DNA of 8,133 bases from Chlamydiales bacterium (GCA_021372185.1 JAJFUY010000144.1:1-8133); one strand, 5' to 3'. Shown: positions 1 through 6,591, counted from the first letter of the stretch. Numbers and translations are program-made. The notes: generated by a model not told the origin, from the sequence alone.

Positions 1-150
1 GTAAGCTATGTGGGTGTGCTAAAGTGTAAACCATGTCTATTGGTTGGACCTTCGCTCAGTCGCCCCAAATCGGGCTCTAATACAACGTTTTGAAGGACAA
101 GTAATTCCCTAGGCCCGGCGCTTTTCACTTTTCACATGCCCTTTTCACCA
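1..150. other. Unassigned left edge downstream of the LRR gene
   Basis: I see no recognisable gene here. On the minus strand a 39-codon frame (GTG start near 125 to a TAG near 7) reads through, and on the plus strand a frame is open from the window edge to a TGA near 91. Neither gives a protein I know, so both are left uncalled. Three copies of the octamer CTTTTCAC lie at 121-128, 128-135 and 141-148. A 4-bp inverted repeat (GCCC 62-65, GGGC 72-75) is too weak to call a terminator. Confidence 0.4.
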
Positions 151-1161
151 CTACCGGTATTGTTGTGTAAAAACTAGCTTTGTGGATGGATCAAATAACT
201 CGAGAACTTGTGCTCGATGAGTATAGCAGACAGGCGTATCGATAAGGATAATTTCTTTTACTGTTTCGCGAGAAAGCTTGCTGAGAGCCTCTAGACCCAT
301 AAATGTCAGGCCTGTGCCCGAAGCATCTACTCGTTCGAGTTTCGAAATAGCAACCCCTTCGAACGTTGTGAGTCGTCTATTATTTGATACATCTAGATAA
401 CGTAGAGTATCTTTGCAGGTTGATGACAAAAGAGTGAGGCCTTTATCTGTGAGGTCACATGCTTTTATTTCAAGATTTACGAGATTTTTAAAGGCAAAGC
501 TTGCAACGGATGTAATGAGTGGGCATTGGGTAATGCTTAGACGGCCTAAATCCTTTCCAAACGTTGTACACATTGCCTGAAGATCTGTATCTGTAATAGA
601 AACGCTACTTGTAATGTCGAGCCACTCGCAGGAAAATGGGGGAGGATTACTCAATCCTCGCCATTTCATTCGAGTAGAAAGTAATTCCGTTCTATAGAGC
701 TGATCCGAGAGGGTAACGGTTATTTTTCTTTTTTTCTGTGTAGAAAGCGATGGGTAAAATCCATCCTCGCGATAACGTTGCATTCTATAAAAAAGCTCGG
801 TAGCATTTGGACAGTCGCGACCAGTAAAATGGAGTTTTGCCCACATCATGGCTTTATTTGTCATGTGTTCAAAGAAGTACCATTTCAGCTGATCAAGAAT
901 TTTGCTCTCTTTTTTAATACTTAAAATGCATTCGAGGGCGGCAACGTAATGTCCATTTGATTGTTTATGACAAGAGCGCCCAATAAAAGCCTCTACAAAT
1001 TTACTTCCTAACGTTGAATCTTCATGTGCCAGAATATACTCAAGTAGTGCTGTATAGCCTTCACGATCATCCTCAGCATTGGCATTTGCAAAAAGAAAGT
1101 CTGCGCAAGCCTCACGAAGAGAAGGAATATTGTTGCTTACTGCAATAACAAGACCTGCCAA
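151..1161 (-). CDS. Leucine-rich-repeat protein, probably an N-terminally truncated BTB-LRR effector-like protein
   Basis: The C-terminal half (about residues 180-310 of 336) has five to six degenerate leucine-rich repeats of 22-26 residues. They begin near L181, L206, L227, L253, L275 and V301, with LxxLxIxxC-type cores as in F-box-associated LRRs. Residues 11-24 (NIPSLREACADFLF) resemble the last helix of a BTB/POZ domain. BTB-LRR and F-box-LRR proteins are expanded in amoeba-associated chlamydiae, where they are thought to target host ubiquitination; that role is inferred here. The start is doubtful. The frame opens at a TAA (1192-1194), the first candidates are CTG 1164 and TTG 1161 with no Shine-Dalgarno sequence, and the first internal ATG comes only at residue 100. 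BTB-like sequence seems to continue upstream of the TTG, so this is more likely a decayed or truncated gene than an intact one. It is the last gene of the minus-strand cluster, 58 bases after the previous stop. Confidence 0.65.
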   Translation of the reverse strand: MAGLVIAVSNNIPSLREACADFLFANANAEDDREGYTALLEYILAHEDSTLGSKFVEAFIGRSCHKQSNGHYVAALECILSIKKESKILDQLKWYFFEHMTNKAMMWAKLHFTGRDCPNATELFYRMQRYREDGFYPSLSTQKKRKITVTLSDQLYRTELLSTRMKWRGLSNPPPFSCEWLDITSSVSITDTDLQAMCTTFGKDLGRLSITQCPLITSVASFAFKNLVNLEIKACDLTDKGLTLLSSTCKDTLRYLDVSNNRRLTTFEGVAISKLERVDASGTGLTFMGLEALSKLSRETVKEIILIDTPVCYTHRAQVLELFDPSTKLVFTQQYR

Positions 1162-1219
1162 CAGAAATGCTGGATAAGTTTGTTCAGCGATTTATTCACC
1201 ATCTAAGCTAAAGATGGCT

Positions 1220-1699
1220 CTAAACTGCCTCTGGTTTGGGTTCTGGGGTTTGAGCGGGGATGATTTGCCACCAGCATGTGATTGCAAAAGCTGCTTCTGC
1301 TACTATATTGCCCAGTAAAAATACATCTTTTGTGGCGATCAGGCGAACGACGTCTATGGCAATGCTGATGAGGCTTGCGTTTTGAATGCCTGTGTAGAGG
1401 CTTCTTCTATTTTCGATGCCAATAGTTTCATCTATTTCGCGGCCTGTGGCAGTCCAGAGGCCTATTATGAGAGAAACTGTGATGCTCCGATAAAATGGAG
1501 GTATGATAAGTAATGCAGCTGTGTAGGGGAGTGCCCAATAAACACTGGTGGCTATTTTTTTAACAGGTTCTGGGAGGTCTTTGGACAACACTTCAACTTT
1601 GTGGCCGGCCCAAAAAAAGGCTTTTTTTACTTGCGTTGAGGCTTCATGTACGAAAGCTTGGGCTATTTCTTTATAGCCTATATATGGGGTTATAATCAT
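1220..1699 (-). CDS. Small multi-pass membrane protein, third of a tandem set
   Basis: I do not recognise a named family. The 159-residue protein has a polar, helical N-terminal region (1-50) and then four hydrophobic blocks at about 54-69, 73-85, 101-122 and 126-147. A charged loop with ReiDetigiENRR separates blocks 2 and 3, and the tail is Pro/Glu-rich. The hydrophobic part opens with YWALP, like the YWPALP and YFFILP of the two genes upstream, and length and block spacing match, so the three are probably divergent paralogues. ATG at 1699 is preceded by AAAGGT (1706-1711) with a 6-base spacer. The gene overlaps the preceding stop by 4 bases (ATGA), indicating translational coupling. Location in the host-derived inclusion membrane (Inc-like) is possible but unproven. 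Confidence 0.75.
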   Translation of the reverse strand: MIITPYIGYKEIAQAFVHEASTQVKKAFFWAGHKVEVLSKDLPEPVKKIATSVYWALPYTAALLIIPPFYRSITVSLIIGLWTATGREIDETIGIENRRSLYTGIQNASLISIAIDVVRLIATKDVFLLGNIVAEAAFAITCWWQIIPAQTPEPKPEAV

Positions 1700-2184
1700 G
1701 ACTGCACCTTTACAAAGTTATTGCCATTTCCAATTAACACAAGCTTTGCTAGGCATATAGCCTGAATGATTAAGCTTGCGGCTAAAAATGAGCTACCAGA
1801 AGTAGCAAAACTGTAGGTTTTAATGGCGATGTTTACAGCTAAACCCATACCCACAAATACTGCACAAAACTGTCGTACTTCCCGGTCGTTATTTGACAGG
1901 TGGTTTATAGCGCTAATGCCGCAAACAAGAGTTGAAAGGCTTGCATCATTATAGTGTCCAAACGCAAAGGCAAGACTAGGTAAGATAAAAAAGTAGTTTT
2001 TTAGCACGTGTAAGGCAGCATCTTTTGTGTCTAGAACAATACGTGGGAGCACATTATCTTGGAACGTGCGTACTTTTTGGCCCATCGATGTATACCCTTC
2101 TTGAAAGGCCTTTCTGCTTGTATCCATAGCATGACGAAGGTGCTGGGATATGCTTGTAGTGGTGTTTCCAATAGCAGCTGACAT
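1696..2184 (-). CDS. Small multi-pass membrane protein, second of a tandem set
   Basis: The 162-residue protein is of unknown function. Residues 1-63 are polar and Thr/Ser/Gln-rich with amphipathic helical character. Hydrophobic blocks follow at about 64-78, 83-96, 105-127 and 132-152, starting with the YFFILP motif. The loop between blocks 2 and 3 (NNDREVRQ) sits where the neighbouring proteins also have a charged loop. The ATG at 2184 has a strong Shine-Dalgarno AAGGAG at 2190-2195, 5 bases away, overlapping the stop codon of the upstream gene. The gap to that gene is 9 bases and the downstream gene overlaps by 4, so all three are surely co-transcribed. No signal peptide is evident. A secreted or inclusion-membrane role would be a guess based on hydrophobic layout alone. 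Confidence 0.75.
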   Translation of the reverse strand: MSAAIGNTTTSISQHLRHAMDTSRKAFQEGYTSMGQKVRTFQDNVLPRIVLDTKDAALHVLKNYFFILPSLAFAFGHYNDASLSTLVCGISAINHLSNNDREVRQFCAVFVGMGLAVNIAIKTYSFATSGSSFLAASLIIQAICLAKLVLIGNGNNFVKVQS

Positions 2185-2193
2185 GGCTTCTCC

Positions 2194-2658
2194 TTACTCG
2201 TTTTTGGCGAGGTTTGTAATTATAGACGCGCTTTTTATTATATACAGCGAGTCAAAAACAAGACCCAAAATGTTTTCATATGTTGGGTATGTATTTGCTA
2301 GGGCGATATTATAAGCTCCCATAACTGCATGCAAGCCAAAAATGCCTGTTGCTACTTTTGTCACTGTTGATATCTGCTCACGAGCTACTTGGGTATCACA
2401 AATGTGAGCCGCAATGCCTGTGACAGCATAGACCATCCACGAATGGGGGCTAAAGCAGCCTAAGCTAAATCCAAGTGCTGGAAGCGCAGGCCAGTAGCTA
2501 CCTATATCAAATGAATGCTCTGTAATGAATGGGGCAATTTCGCTTTGTATGGTTTGAGCAATTTTGTCAGCATAGTTTTTAGGGGCAGCTGTTTGAGGCT
2601 GCTTCATTTCACTCATAAAATGTTCAAAAGACTGATATTCTTTTACAGGCGATGACAT
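2194..2658 (-). CDS. Small multi-pass membrane protein, first of a tandem set
   Basis: The 154-residue protein is of unknown function and is the promoter-proximal gene of the minus-strand cluster. Its polar N-terminus (1-50) is followed by hydrophobic blocks at about 55-70, 73-87, 98-120 and 128-149, beginning with YWPALP. A charged loop (DTQVAREQ) lies between blocks 2 and 3, as in the two following genes. I chose ATG 2658 over an in-frame TTG at 2670. The ATG has AGGGG (2663-2667) just upstream, and that purine run lies inside the codons that would follow the TTG. The protein therefore starts MSSPVKEYQSF. The three-gene series most likely arose by tandem duplication followed by strong divergence. 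Confidence 0.75.
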   Translation of the reverse strand: MSSPVKEYQSFEHFMSEMKQPQTAAPKNYADKIAQTIQSEIAPFITEHSFDIGSYWPALPALGFSLGCFSPHSWMVYAVTGIAAHICDTQVAREQISTVTKVATGIFGLHAVMGAYNIALANTYPTYENILGLVFDSLYIIKSASIITNLAKNE

Positions 2659-2685
2659 ATAACCCCTCAAATATAGAGTCTTATA

Positions 2686-2715
2686 ATGATACAGATAGAG
2701 ATTATTTTCTGTTAA
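2686..2715 (-). promoter_or_regulatory. Candidate sigma-70-type promoter for the membrane-protein cluster
   Basis: On the minus strand TTAACA (2710-2715) and TATCAT (2686-2691) are separated by 18 bases. The -10 lies about 30 bases upstream of the ATG at 2658. Other AT-rich -10-like words (TATAAG at 2680-2685) are nearby, so the exact element is uncertain, but a promoter for the cluster must lie in this 103-base divergent region. Confidence 0.35.
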
Positions 2716-2741
2716 CCTAATTTGGCAATAACTATGATAAT
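2712..2741 (+). promoter_or_regulatory. Candidate promoter for holB
   Basis: On the plus strand TTAACC (2712-2717) and GATAAT (2736-2741) are 18 bases apart, followed by the ATG at 2762. An alternative -35, TTGGCA (2722-2727), lacks a good -10. The proposed -35 overlaps the -35 of the divergent promoter through the palindrome GTTAAC (2711-2716). Confidence 0.3.
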
Positions 2742-2761
2742 AGACAAATAGGTTTACCCTT

Positions 2762-3775
2762 ATGTCGAAATTTGAACATATATCTGGTAATGAACAGGTT
2801 AAAAAAAGATTAGGTCTTTTATGCGATAAGGATGAGTTGCCTCATCTTTTGCTCTTTTGTGGCACAAAAGGGGTAGGAAAGCGCCTATTTGCCGAAGCCC
2901 TTGCGTCTACAGTCACAACACTACCCGATACGCATATCTTAGCGCCTGAGGGTAAATTAGGCATGCATAGCATCCAGGCAGTAAGACGCCTGCTTGAAGA
3001 GGTAAACCTGGCACCATTTTCAACTGGTAAAAAAGTTTTTATCATTGATGATGCCGAACGTATGTTGCCAACTTCTGCTAACGCACTGTTAAAGACATTA
3101 GAAGAGCCGCCTAAAAACACATGTATTATTTTAATTTCGAGCGCACCTGAAAAGCTCCTTGCTACTATACTCTCGCGTTGCCAGCCTATGCGGTTTTGTC
3201 CATTAACACCTCAAGAGATAGCCCAAATCTTGCAGCAAAAGCATAGTGTATCAGCAGATGTTGCTAAAAGCGTCTCAGAGAGCTCTCATGGGTCTCTTAC
3301 ACTTGCGCTACAGCTTTTACATCAAGAGGGGATAGCAGGACAAATCTATAGCCATTTAGCCAAAAAGCGAAGTTTTGTAGAAATTGCTCAACTAGCCAAG
3401 GATTTTCAAAAGAAACTTGACGCTAAGCGCAAAACTTTAGAACAAGAGCTAAAAAGCCAGTACGCGACCACGCTAAAAGAGGGCACGCCCGCTATGAAGC
3501 AGCTGGTAGAGCAAGAAATGGATGGGGCTATAAGCCTTGCCATTATGCAAGAGGTGCATGAGCTTTTGTACTGCATTCAGGCGTTTTTTATAGATATTGA
3601 GCGAGTAGAGGCTCATGTGCCACTCTATTTCGAACAGCACCGTGACTCAATCCTTTCGCGTAAAATACCTCTAGAACGAGTTGAAAATGGCATCAAGCAA
3701 GCAAAACTCAAATTAGAGCGCTCATCACCCATCCAAAACACTTTAGAGAGCCTGTTGCTTCAGCTTAATACCTGA
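2762..3775 (+). CDS. holB: DNA polymerase III clamp-loader subunit delta' (HolB/DnaX-related AAA+ protein)
   Basis: This is a subunit of the clamp loader that opens the beta clamp and places it on primed DNA at the replication fork. The 337-residue protein has the DnaX/HolB AAA+ core: a P-loop-like GTKGVGKR at 34-41, a Walker-B-like VFIIDDAER at 92-100, SANALLKTLEEPP at 105-117 and the SRC motif at 138-140. The P-loop ends in R41 instead of Thr/Ser, consistent with a delta'-type subunit that does not hydrolyse ATP. The four-cysteine zinc module usual between the P-loop and Walker B is absent; that segment is short and holds PEGKLGMHSIQAVR. Residues about 208-240 are strongly charged and probably coiled. 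ATG 2762 follows a weak TAGG (2749-2752). The 3' end overlaps the convergent lipoprotein gene by 16 bases. An alternative label is DnaX-like (DnaX_2). Confidence 0.88.
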   Translation: MSKFEHISGNEQVKKRLGLLCDKDELPHLLLFCGTKGVGKRLFAEALASTVTTLPDTHILAPEGKLGMHSIQAVRRLLEEVNLAPFSTGKKVFIIDDAERMLPTSANALLKTLEEPPKNTCIILISSAPEKLLATILSRCQPMRFCPLTPQEIAQILQQKHSVSADVAKSVSESSHGSLTLALQLLHQEGIAGQIYSHLAKKRSFVEIAQLAKDFQKKLDAKRKTLEQELKSQYATTLKEGTPAMKQLVEQEMDGAISLAIMQEVHELLYCIQAFFIDIERVEAHVPLYFEQHRDSILSRKIPLERVENGIKQAKLKLERSSPIQNTLESLLLQLNT

Positions 3776-4269
3776 TTGATAATGTAGCTAACACCATTAG
3801 GGCCCACTAAATCAGGTGTGATCACCATGGCATCATTTACAAAGATATGGCCGTTTTCTGTGCGTATGGTGATATCTTTGCCATTTAACGTGCGAACTTT
3901 GCCAGTTTTCATGTTTTGAGATAAGTACTTACCTAAAATGATGTGGTAGTTGATAAAATCAACAAGCTCGTCTTTTTTAGCTGGGTCTTTTAGTTTTTCA
4001 ACTTTATCCATGCCAAATTTTTCAAACGCTTCATTGGATGGTACAAATGAGGTAAAGGGCCCTGTTCCATAAAAAAAGTCCAGTAAATCAGCGGCTCGTA
4101 TCAGTGAAGCAAAAGTAGTAAGTTCTGGGCGTGTCATAACCACGCTCTGTTGCTCTCGTAGGTCTTGAGTGGTGGGTGCAGATGCTTTTAGTTGGTTTGG
4201 TTTATGAGTATCGCAACCAGTTGTAAGAATGAGACCTATTATTGGGAGCAATAGGGTAGATTTTTTCAT
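3760..4269 (-). CDS. FAS1 (fasciclin) domain lipoprotein
   Basis: FAS1 domains are extracytoplasmic adhesion or ligand-binding modules. The protein starts MKKSTLLLPIIGLILTTGC, a lipoprotein signal peptide with a positively charged N-region and a lipobox (LTTGC) at Cys19, so the mature protein should be lipid-anchored and face the periplasm or surface. A single FAS1 domain fills residues about 42-168: FTSFVPSNEAF at 72-82 (H1 box), the YH pair at 108-109 (H2 region), NGHIFVNDAMVI at 139-150, and NGVSYIINQVL at 158-168, matching the family's closing NGVIHVIDxVL. I chose ATG 4269 because AAAGGA (4279-4284) is 9 bases upstream. An in-frame TTG at 4275 would leave only 3. It is transcribed away from mdh and ends inside the last codons of holB. 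The ligand and role are unknown. Confidence 0.88.
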   Translation of the reverse strand: MKKSTLLLPIIGLILTTGCDTHKPNQLKASAPTTQDLREQQSVVMTRPELTTFASLIRAADLLDFFYGTGPFTSFVPSNEAFEKFGMDKVEKLKDPAKKDELVDFINYHIILGKYLSQNMKTGKVRTLNGKDITIRTENGHIFVNDAMVITPDLVGPNGVSYIINQVLS

Positions 4270-4323
4270 GGTCAAAAGTCCTTTCGGGGGGTTTTCTCGT
4301 GTCTACCACCAAGCACTTTCAAA

Positions 4324-4351
4324 TTTCAAGCTTTTTTTGTGCAAAAATAAT
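4324..4351 (+). promoter_or_regulatory. Weak candidate promoter for the mdh operon
   Basis: TTTCAA (4324-4329) and AATAAT (4346-4351) are 16 bases apart in the 125-base divergent region between the FAS1 gene and mdh. The -35 match is poor, so this only marks where a promoter is expected. mdh itself has a Shine-Dalgarno GAGG at 4386-4389, 5 bases before its ATG. Confidence 0.22.
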
Positions 4352-4394
4352 GTGATCATTCGTAAGATGCTGTTTTTTCGATAATGAGGTACAA

Positions 4395-5375
4395 ATGAGC
4401 GTGGCTCCAATAAAAGTAGCAGTAACAGGTGGCGCCGGGCAAATAGCCTATAGCCTTCTTTTTCGTTTAGCAAATGGCGATTTATTTGGGCCAAGTCAGC
4501 CAATAGCTTTGCATATTCTTGAAGTGCCAGAAGTTTTAGGGGCCTTAAAAGGCGTACAGATGGAGCTAGAAGACTGTGCCTTTCCACTCTTATCAGAAAT
4601 TGTTATTGGCTCTAACCCTCGAGAAGTGTTTGAGGGCGTGGAATATGCCTTTTTGGTAGGTGCTAAACCTCGTGGCCCCGGTATGGAGCGAAAAGACCTA
4701 CTGTCCGAAAATGGCAAGATATTTGTAGAACAAGGTAAAGCTCTCAACGATGTAGCATCTAAAAAAGTGAAGGTGCTTGTTGTTGGTAACCCGTGCAATA
4801 CAAACTGCTTAATTGCTCTACATAATGCCCCGGACCTTCACCCAAGCCAGTTTTTGGCTATGACGCGCCTTGATGAAAATAGGGCTGTAGCACAACTTGC
4901 CAAATATTCAAAAACGCCGGTAGCTCACATCCAAAAGATGATCATATGGGGCAATCACTCAAGTACTCAGGTGCCAGATTTTTGCCATGTGACAATTGAT
5001 AAAAAACCGCTTAGTCAAGTAATTAAAGATCTTCACTGGCTTGAAAATGACTTTATCTCTACAGTGCAAAAAAGAGGCGCTGAGATTATAGCCGCTCGTG
5101 GGAAATCATCTGCAGCATCTGCGGCATCTGCTGCCATTGATGCAATGAAGGCGTGGCTCGAAAAAACCCCTAGCGATTCATGGTTTTCATGCGGGGTGTA
5201 TACGGCTGAAAATACCTATGGCATTGATAATGACTTAGTATTTTCTTTTCCTTGTACAAATCAAGGTGTAGTAGATGGTGTGAGCTGGAATTGCTTTATG
5301 CAAGAGCGCATAAGAGCCTCAGAAAAAGAACTACAAGAAGAACGTGAGTTAGTGAAACATTATTTGAGGAAATGA
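4395..5375 (+). CDS. mdh: Malate dehydrogenase, cytosolic-eukaryote/chlamydial type
   Basis: The enzyme catalyses the NAD-dependent interconversion of malate and oxaloacetate in the TCA cycle, in the cytoplasm. The 326 residues span the family's full length. The Rossmann loop is GGAGQIA at 12-18, and an acidic residue (E43) closes the second strand, consistent with NAD rather than NADP. The substrate-loop arginines are R93 and R99 (PRGPGMERKD). N132 lies in VGNPCNTNC, D160 and R163 in TRLDENRA, and the catalytic H188 in IWGNHSSTQ. WGNHSSTQ and ELEDCAFPLL mark the subgroup shared by Chlamydiae, Thermus and eukaryotic cytosol, not the E. coli type. The C-terminus is a charged helix (EKELQEERELVKHYL). 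It heads the operon, and gltA starts one base after its stop. Confidence 0.96.
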   Translation: MSVAPIKVAVTGGAGQIAYSLLFRLANGDLFGPSQPIALHILEVPEVLGALKGVQMELEDCAFPLLSEIVIGSNPREVFEGVEYAFLVGAKPRGPGMERKDLLSENGKIFVEQGKALNDVASKKVKVLVVGNPCNTNCLIALHNAPDLHPSQFLAMTRLDENRAVAQLAKYSKTPVAHIQKMIIWGNHSSTQVPDFCHVTIDKKPLSQVIKDLHWLENDFISTVQKRGAEIIAARGKSSAASAASAAIDAMKAWLEKTPSDSWFSCGVYTAENTYGIDNDLVFSFPCTNQGVVDGVSWNCFMQERIRASEKELQEERELVKHYLRK

Positions 5376-5376
5376 T

Positions 5377-6549
5377 ATGGAACCGGAAGTGCTTTTTACA
5401 ATCACGCGCGATAACTTAGAAACAGGTATGAGAGGTTATCCGGTTGGATACTGCACCACCTCATCTGTAGACCCTGTAAAAGGCCTATACTACCGTGGAA
5501 AGCCCATAGCAGAACTTGCCGAAAAAGAACCAGAAGAGGTGATATACCTCCTTCATTACGGAAAAGAACCTACAAAAGATGAACTTGCCGATTTTAAAAA
5601 AGATTTAGAAGCAAGATCCCACATATCAAAAAAACTCGTAGACATTATCCAAAAACTGCCCCGAGAAGGCCAGGCGATGAAGCTTTTGGCAACAGCCTTA
5701 CTTCTTGCTGGCATCACAGAGTGCGAACATGATTATGAAAAAGACTGCCTAAACCTGTATGCACGCATCCCTGAAATTGTAGCGCTTGTTATAAATCACC
5801 ACGCAGGCTGGAAGGGCGAGCATGTATCACGCCCAGAGCTTGGCTATATCGAAAACTTTGTCTCTATGCTGCACGTGCCTAACAAAAAAGAAGCAGAACT
5901 TGTGCGGGCTATGAAGCTGTTTAACATTTTGCATTTTGATCATGGTGGTGGAAACCTTTCTACTTTTGTTGGAAAAGCGGTAGCGTCTGGCCTTGAAGAT
6001 ATGTACGGGTGCTTATCATCGGCAATATGTGCCTTGGCAGGCCCAAGACACGGAAGGGCCAACCAAGACTGCCTAGAATTTGTAGAAGAAATTATCAAAG
6101 AAGTGGGAGAAGATGCTCAATATTCCCAAATCGAAGGGTTAATCCGCGGAAAACTCGCCAAAAATGAGCTTATCTTTGGCTTTGGCCATGCGGTGCTCCG
6201 CGTAGAAGACCCTCGTGCGACTATTTTTTATGAGCTTGCTCAAAAACATTATAGTGAAAATCCTATGGTAAAAGTTGCTATGTACTTGCGTGAGGCTGGT
6301 TCTAAAGTACTTGCCGAAAACCCCAAAATATCAAATCCCTATCCAAACGTTGATGCCATATCAGGCGTGGTGCTAACAGCTGCTGGCTTTGGCTATGCAG
6401 ACTATATTGCCGTGTTGTTTGGCATGTCTCGTATTGTTGGCATAGCTCGCCAAATTGTCTATGAGCGCTCTGAAGCTCGAGATGGTAAGGGCACACCTAT
6501 TGTCAGGCCAAAATATCTTTATGCAGGCGATAAATCAGTTTCCGGATAA
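5377..6549 (+). CDS. gltA: Citrate synthase, mitochondrial-like type I
   Basis: The enzyme condenses oxaloacetate with acetyl-CoA to citrate, using the product of the adjacent mdh. The catalytic triad is H225 (LAGPRHGRANQD), H271 (GFGHAVLRVEDPR) and D326 (PNVDAISG). The spacings of 46 and 55 residues equal those of pig H274, H320 and D375, whereas E. coli has 41 and 57. H189 (HFDHGGGN) matches the oxaloacetate-binding H238, and R280, R352 and R377 are candidates for the substrate arginines. The usual Glu of DHEGGN is Gly190. At 390 residues it lacks the N-terminal extension of NADH-inhibited type II enzymes. The ATG follows GAGGA (5366-5370) by 6 bases, inside the end of mdh. Chlamydiaceae lack this gene, so it helps place the organism among environmental chlamydiae. 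A 2-methylcitrate synthase is less likely given these motifs. Confidence 0.95.
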   Translation: MEPEVLFTITRDNLETGMRGYPVGYCTTSSVDPVKGLYYRGKPIAELAEKEPEEVIYLLHYGKEPTKDELADFKKDLEARSHISKKLVDIIQKLPREGQAMKLLATALLLAGITECEHDYEKDCLNLYARIPEIVALVINHHAGWKGEHVSRPELGYIENFVSMLHVPNKKEAELVRAMKLFNILHFDHGGGNLSTFVGKAVASGLEDMYGCLSSAICALAGPRHGRANQDCLEFVEEIIKEVGEDAQYSQIEGLIRGKLAKNELIFGFGHAVLRVEDPRATIFYELAQKHYSENPMVKVAMYLREAGSKVLAENPKISNPYPNVDAISGVVLTAAGFGYADYIAVLFGMSRIVGIARQIVYERSEARDGKGTPIVRPKYLYAGDKSVSG

Positions 6550-6560
6550 GAGGATTTCTG

Positions 6561-6582
6561 CCACTATGTTTGGACATAGTGG
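6561..6582 (+). promoter_or_regulatory. Perfect 8-bp hairpin overlapping the next gene's ribosome-binding site
   Basis: CCACTATG (6561-6568) pairs exactly with CATAGTGG (6575-6582) around a 6-base loop TTTGGA. The last two bases of the 3' arm are the first GG of the Shine-Dalgarno GGAG (6581-6584) of the following gene (ATG 6592, 7-base spacer). There is no T-run after the stem, so it is not a classic terminator. It could mask translation initiation, protect the mdh-gltA mRNA or mark a processing site; which of these applies is inference. Confidence 0.6.
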
Positions 6583-6591
6583 AGATAAATC

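Noticed and set aside
1199..1217. 6-bp hairpin between the third membrane-protein gene and the LRR gene
   Set aside because: The short, mostly AT-closed stem with a 7-base loop and no T-run is not convincing as a terminator or regulator.
2842..3120. Minus-strand open frame inside holB
   Set aside because: It lies fully antisense to a well-supported gene, has no Shine-Dalgarno sequence and gives a composition unlike a real protein.
4270..4275. TTG start for the FAS1 gene at 4275
   Set aside because: It leaves only 3 bases to the Shine-Dalgarno sequence; ATG 4269 has proper spacing and a cleaner signal peptide.
4303..4798. Two minus-strand open frames at 4303-4587 and 4496-4798
   Set aside because: They are antisense to the first part of mdh and its leader, with Leu/Ser/Pro-rich translations typical of shadows.
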